DNA of 8,346 bases from an uncultured Burkholderiales bacterium (GTDB taxonomy: Bacteria; Pseudomonadota; Gammaproteobacteria; Burkholderiales; Burkholderiaceae_E). The DNA is taken from contig CAIKZV010000424.1 of assembly GCA_903831925.1 (NCBI GenBank), positions 1 to 8,346 of the forward strand, given 5' to 3'. The position numbers were made by a program, and so were the translations under genes. Shown in pieces: positions 6,025-8,346 of this stretch (the first letter of the stretch is position 1; each line of letters begins with the position of its first letter). The notes beneath the pieces were generated by a model. That model was not told the origin of the DNA and made no database searches. It worked only from the letters and a program-made list of their open reading frames with translations.

Positions 6025-6034
6025 CCGATATAAT
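6025..6034 (+). promoter_or_regulatory. Putative -10 box before tolB
   Basis: CCGATATAAT contains a perfect TATAAT (6029-6034) 9 nt before the tolB ATG at 6044. A start about 7 nt downstream would leave a leader of roughly 0-3 nt. No Shine-Dalgarno sequence and no good -35 hexamer at 16-18 bp are visible. It lies in the 67-bp tolA-tolB gap; E. coli also has a tolB-proximal promoter. A 10-bp perfect palindrome, CGCCGCGGCG at 5997-6006, is centred near position -40 relative to the inferred start. Confidence 0.6.
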
Positions 6035-6043
6035 CAGCCCGCC

Positions 6044-7324
6044 ATGAAACACCTCATCACCACCCTCGCGACGCTGCCGATCCTGATGATGATGCTGCTG
6101 AGCGCCCCATGCGCCGCGCAGATGCGCATCGATGTGTCGGGCGTGGGCGCCACCCAGCTGCCGATCTCGATTGCCGATTTCGCCACCGAAAGTCGCGTGG
6201 CGCAGGAAGTCGCCAACGTGATACGAAGCGACCTCGGCAGCAGCGGCGCCTTCAGGGTGATCGACCCGCAGCAGACCGTGAGCGAATCGGCGTCGCCCGA
6301 TTACCCCAGCCTGCGAAGCAGCGGCGCCGACGCCTTCGTCGGCGGCTCGGCCAACAAGCTGAGCGACGGCCGATACGACGTGCGATATCGGCTTTACGAC
6401 GTCGCCAGGCAATCGACCCTGGCCGGTGAATCACTGATCACCCCCGAAGCCGATTTACGCCTTGCCGGGCATCGCATTGCCGATGCGATCTATCAGAAGC
6501 TCACCGGCGAGCGCGGCGTCTTCTCCACCCGCATCGCCTTCATCACACGTCAGGCCGGACGGTTCCGGCTCAATATCGCCGACTGGGACGGCGAAAATAT
6601 TCAGTCGCCGCTCAATTCGCCCGAACCGATCATCTCGCCGTCCTGGTCGCCCGACGGCACCCGTCTGGCCTATGTCTCCTTCGAAGCCAAAAAGCCGGTG
6701 GTCTATGTCCACACGCTTGCCACCGGGCAGCGCGTGGCAGTGGCCAACTTCAAGGGCAGCAACAGCGCGCCGGCCTGGTCACCCGACGGCCGATCGCTGG
6801 CGGTGGCGCTCACGCTCGACGGCATGTCGCAGATCTATCTCATCAGTGCCACCGAGGCCGGGACGCCGCGGCGAATCACCAGTTCGAGTGCCATCGACAC
6901 CGAACCGGCTTTCTCGGCCGACGGCAAGTTCATCTATTTCACCTCCGATCGCGGCGGCTCGCCGCAGATCTACCGCATGCCGGCTGCAGGCGGCGACGCG
7001 ACCCGACAGACCTTCGGGGCCACCTACAACGTCAGCCCCCGGATCAGTCCCGATGGCCGCCAGCTTGCCTTCATCACGAGGCGCGAAGGGCGCTACTACG
7101 TGGCGATCAAGGACCTGGCCGGCAGCAACGAGACCGTCCTGACCGACGGCGGGCAGGAAGAGTCACCGAGCTTTGCCCCCAACGGCCGCTGGATCATGTA
7201 CGCCACCCGCTCGGGCGGGCGCGAGAACCTGATGGCGGTCTCGGTCGATGGCCGCATCAAGCAAAGATTGAGTTCGAGTCGAGGCGATATCCGCGAGCCC
7301 GCCTGGGGCCCCTTCGCCAAGTGA
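6044..7324 (+). CDS. tolB: Tol-Pal system periplasmic beta-propeller protein TolB
   Basis: TolB is the periplasmic protein that binds Pal and TolA in turn, so regulating Pal's hold on peptidoglycan. The protein is 426 residues (E. coli 430). The signal peptide is MKHLITTLATLPILMMMLL followed by SAPCAA, with likely cleavage after Ala25. The N-terminal domain runs about 26-155 (SIADFATES, RSDLGSSGAFRVIDP, RYRLYDV). The C-terminal propeller shows repeated blade motifs: WSPDG at 201-205 and 245-249, FSADG at 290-294, ISPDG at 334-338 and FAPNG at 377-381, closing with EPAWGPF at 418-424. ATG 6044 is chosen because it begins a proper signal peptide; an in-frame ATG at 5966 would add 26 hydrophilic residues and overlap tolA. 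Cys23 is not in a lipobox (SAPC), so TolB is soluble. The TATAAT box just upstream supports this start and separate tolB-pal-cpoB transcription. Confidence 0.96.
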   Translation: MKHLITTLATLPILMMMLLSAPCAAQMRIDVSGVGATQLPISIADFATESRVAQEVANVIRSDLGSSGAFRVIDPQQTVSESASPDYPSLRSSGADAFVGGSANKLSDGRYDVRYRLYDVARQSTLAGESLITPEADLRLAGHRIADAIYQKLTGERGVFSTRIAFITRQAGRFRLNIADWDGENIQSPLNSPEPIISPSWSPDGTRLAYVSFEAKKPVVYVHTLATGQRVAVANFKGSNSAPAWSPDGRSLAVALTLDGMSQIYLISATEAGTPRRITSSSAIDTEPAFSADGKFIYFTSDRGGSPQIYRMPAAGGDATRQTFGATYNVSPRISPDGRQLAFITRREGRYYVAIKDLAGSNETVLTDGGQEESPSFAPNGRWIMYATRSGGRENLMAVSVDGRIKQRLSSSRGDIREPAWGPFAK

Positions 7325-7332
7325 TGGCCACT

Positions 7333-7353
7333 GTGCCGGCCAGGTGCCGGCGC
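7333..7353 (+). promoter_or_regulatory. tolB-pal intercistronic hairpin
   Basis: GTGCCGGC (7333-7340) pairs with GCCGGCGC (7346-7353) around loop CAGGT, an 8-bp stem with one G-U wobble. It starts 8 nt after the tolB stop and ends 5 nt before the pal ribosome binding site. No T run follows, so it is not a classic intrinsic terminator; mRNA processing or protection of the pal transcript is a possible role (inference). Confidence 0.45.
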
Positions 7354-7358
7354 TCAAC

Positions 7359-7362
7359 GGAG
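7359..7362 (+). promoter_or_regulatory. Strong ribosome binding site of pal
   Basis: GGAG lies 7 nt before the pal ATG at 7370, with an AT-rich spacer (CATTAAC). It is the clearest Shine-Dalgarno sequence in the window and fits high Pal abundance. It fixes the pal start. Confidence 0.75.
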
Positions 7363-7369
7363 CATTAAC

Positions 7370-7936
7370 ATGAACAAACGTTTGATTTATCTGATCGCAG
7401 CGACCGCCGCGTCACTGTCGCTCGCCGCCTGCAGTTCATCGGTCAAACTCGATGACCCGGCGCCGATCGAAGACCGCTCCAATGTGCCCGCCGACGCCAG
7501 CGCCGCCGCGGGCGCGGGCGGCGCGTCGAGCAATCCTGCCGGCAGCTCGCGGCCGATCACGCCGATCACGATCGATGCCAAGGACCCGCTCAAGGACCCG
7601 AACAGCCCGCTGGCCAAGCGCAGCATCTATTTCGATTTCGACAGCTTCGCCATCAAGGACGAGTACCGCTCGACCCTCGAGGCTCATGCGAAATACCTGA
7701 CCGCCAACCGAGCCAAAAAGGCCGTGATCCAGGGCAATACCGACGAGCGCGGCAGCCGCGAATACAACCTCGCGCTCGGACAGAAGCGCGCCGAGGCGGT
7801 CCGCCGGGCGCTGATCGCCCTGGGCGTGTCCGAATCGCAACTCGAGGCGGTGAGCCTGGGCGAGGAAAAGGCCCGCAGCGGCAATGACGAGGCGGCGCAA
7901 GCCGAGAACCGTCGCGCCGATCTGGTCTACCAGTGA
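7370..7936 (+). CDS. pal: Peptidoglycan-associated outer-membrane lipoprotein Pal
   Basis: Pal anchors the outer membrane to peptidoglycan and is the terminal target of the Tol machine. The protein is 188 residues. The lipoprotein signal MNKRLIYLIAATAASLS ends in the lipobox LAAC with Cys21; Ser22 at +2 fits outer-membrane sorting. A flexible Ala/Gly/Ser/Pro-rich linker covers about 30-70. The OmpA-like domain starts near SIYFDFDSF (85-93). The peptidoglycan-binding signature is GNTDERGSREYNLALGQKRAEAV (122-144), with Asp125, and the closing NRRADLVY (180-187) supplies the diaminopimelate-contacting Arg. Asn123 stands where E. coli has His (GHADERG), a substitution I recall as common in betaproteobacteria. 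It follows tolB by 45 bp across a hairpin and has the best ribosome binding site here. Confidence 0.97.
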   Translation: MNKRLIYLIAATAASLSLAACSSSVKLDDPAPIEDRSNVPADASAAAGAGGASSNPAGSSRPITPITIDAKDPLKDPNSPLAKRSIYFDFDSFAIKDEYRSTLEAHAKYLTANRAKKAVIQGNTDERGSREYNLALGQKRAEAVRRALIALGVSESQLEAVSLGEEKARSGNDEAAQAENRRADLVYQ

Positions 7937-8025
7937 CCACGCTCCCGAACGCGACGGCAATGCGCCCCTTAGTCCCCGGATCAGGCCCCACGGCGGCCAA
8001 CGTGGCTGACAGCAGTGTGCCGCGG

Positions 8026-8346
8026 ATGGCTGGCCGCGTCGCCCGTGCAGCGTGGCTGTCCGCCGCGCTGATCGTGACGCTCGCCCAGCCGGTGCAGGCG
8101 CAGCTCTTTTCCGATGACGAAGCTCGCCGCGCGATTCTCGATCTGCGCGGCAAACTCGACCTGATGCAGCGCGACCTCACCCGTCGCCTCGATGATCTGC
8201 AGGCCCGGCTCGAACGCATGGAGCAGGGCAGTCGCGGTCAGCTCGATCTGCAAAACCAGCTCGGCGCGATACGCCAGGAAATCGCGGCCCTGCGAGGTGC
8301 CGTCGAAGTGCAGGCCAATGATCTCGCACAGGCCGACAAGCGCCAG
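8026..8346 (+). CDS. cpoB: Tol-Pal associated periplasmic coordinator CpoB (YbgF), N-terminal part, truncated by window end
   Basis: CpoB links the Tol-Pal machine to peptidoglycan synthases during division. Only the first 107 codons are visible, open to the window end. From ATG 8026 the protein begins with a typical Sec signal (MAGRVARAAWLSAALIVTLA, then QPVQA), with cleavage likely after Ala25. Mature QLFSDDEARRAILDLRGKLD follows, a family-typical start. The rest (about 45-107) is a heptad-rich coiled coil (LTRRLDDLQARLERMEQ, LQNQLGAIRQEIAALRG), matching CpoB's trimerising N-terminal segment; the C-terminal TPR domain lies outside. The start is uncertain: ATG 7960, or GTG 7933 overlapping the pal stop, are in frame with no intervening stop, but would put 22-31 extra residues before the signal peptide. 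No good Shine-Dalgarno sequence is seen at any of them. Confidence 0.88.
   Translation, partial: MAGRVARAAWLSAALIVTLAQPVQAQLFSDDEARRAILDLRGKLDLMQRDLTRRLDDLQARLERMEQGSRGQLDLQNQLGAIRQEIAALRGAVEVQANDLAQADKRQ

Noticed and set aside
5966..6043. Upstream in-frame ATG as the tolB start, overlapping tolA
   Set aside because: It would add 26 hydrophilic residues before a clear signal peptide; the ATG at 6044 fits the family and the promoter box.
6101..6121. Cys23 of TolB as a lipoprotein attachment site
   Set aside because: The preceding residues SAP do not form a lipobox; a normal signal peptidase site after Ala25 fits better.
7988..8005. CCACG/CGTGG inverted repeat between pal and cpoB as a terminator
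   Set aside because: The stem is only 5 bp with an 8-nt loop and no T run.

Overview
This is a GC-rich, tightly packed chromosomal window with every gene on the + strand. It is most consistent with a betaproteobacterium (Burkholderiales/Rhodocyclales-like). The purH-ruvC-ruvA-ruvB order, the Pal motif GNTDERG and several CpoB/TolB details fit that group, but the family cannot be fixed from this sequence alone. No tRNA, rRNA, insertion sequence, CRISPR array or phage gene was seen, and no gene-free stretch exceeds about 130 bp.

Layout. (1) Positions 1-658 hold the C-terminal part of purH (purine biosynthesis). (2) Positions 676-3030 hold ruvC, ruvA and ruvB, the complete Holliday-junction branch-migration and resolution set; ruvC and ruvA overlap by ATGA, and a 130-bp gap with a -10-like box precedes ruvB. 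(3) Positions 3027-3764 hold an intramembrane rhomboid serine protease that overlaps ruvB by ATGA. (4) Positions 3810-8346 hold tolQ-tolR-tolA-tolB-pal-cpoB, the trans-envelope Tol-Pal machine that constricts and stabilises the outer membrane at division; cpoB runs off the end.

How the genes work together. RuvA and RuvB form the branch-migration motor and RuvC the resolvase. TolQ and TolR form the proton-driven inner-membrane motor, TolA spans the periplasm, TolB and Pal form the outer-membrane/peptidoglycan end, and CpoB links Tol to peptidoglycan synthesis. The rhomboid sits where many proteobacteria with a ruvCAB-tol arrangement carry the ybgC thioesterase gene; ybgC is absent from the window. 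This is the most unusual element of gene content here.

Regulatory and structural signals. Near-identical boxes of the form CCGATANAAT lie 6 nt before the ruvB ATG and 9 nt before the tolB ATG, suggesting leaderless or nearly leaderless transcripts. An 8-bp GC-rich hairpin sits between tolB and the strong pal ribosome binding site. Two mutually exclusive hairpins span the tolQ stop codon. TolA combines a TonB-like X-Pro tract with ten in-register charged pentapeptides. The ruvA end carries a 14-bp tandem duplication. No wholly novel system is evident; the genes are mostly well-known core families in a somewhat unusual arrangement.
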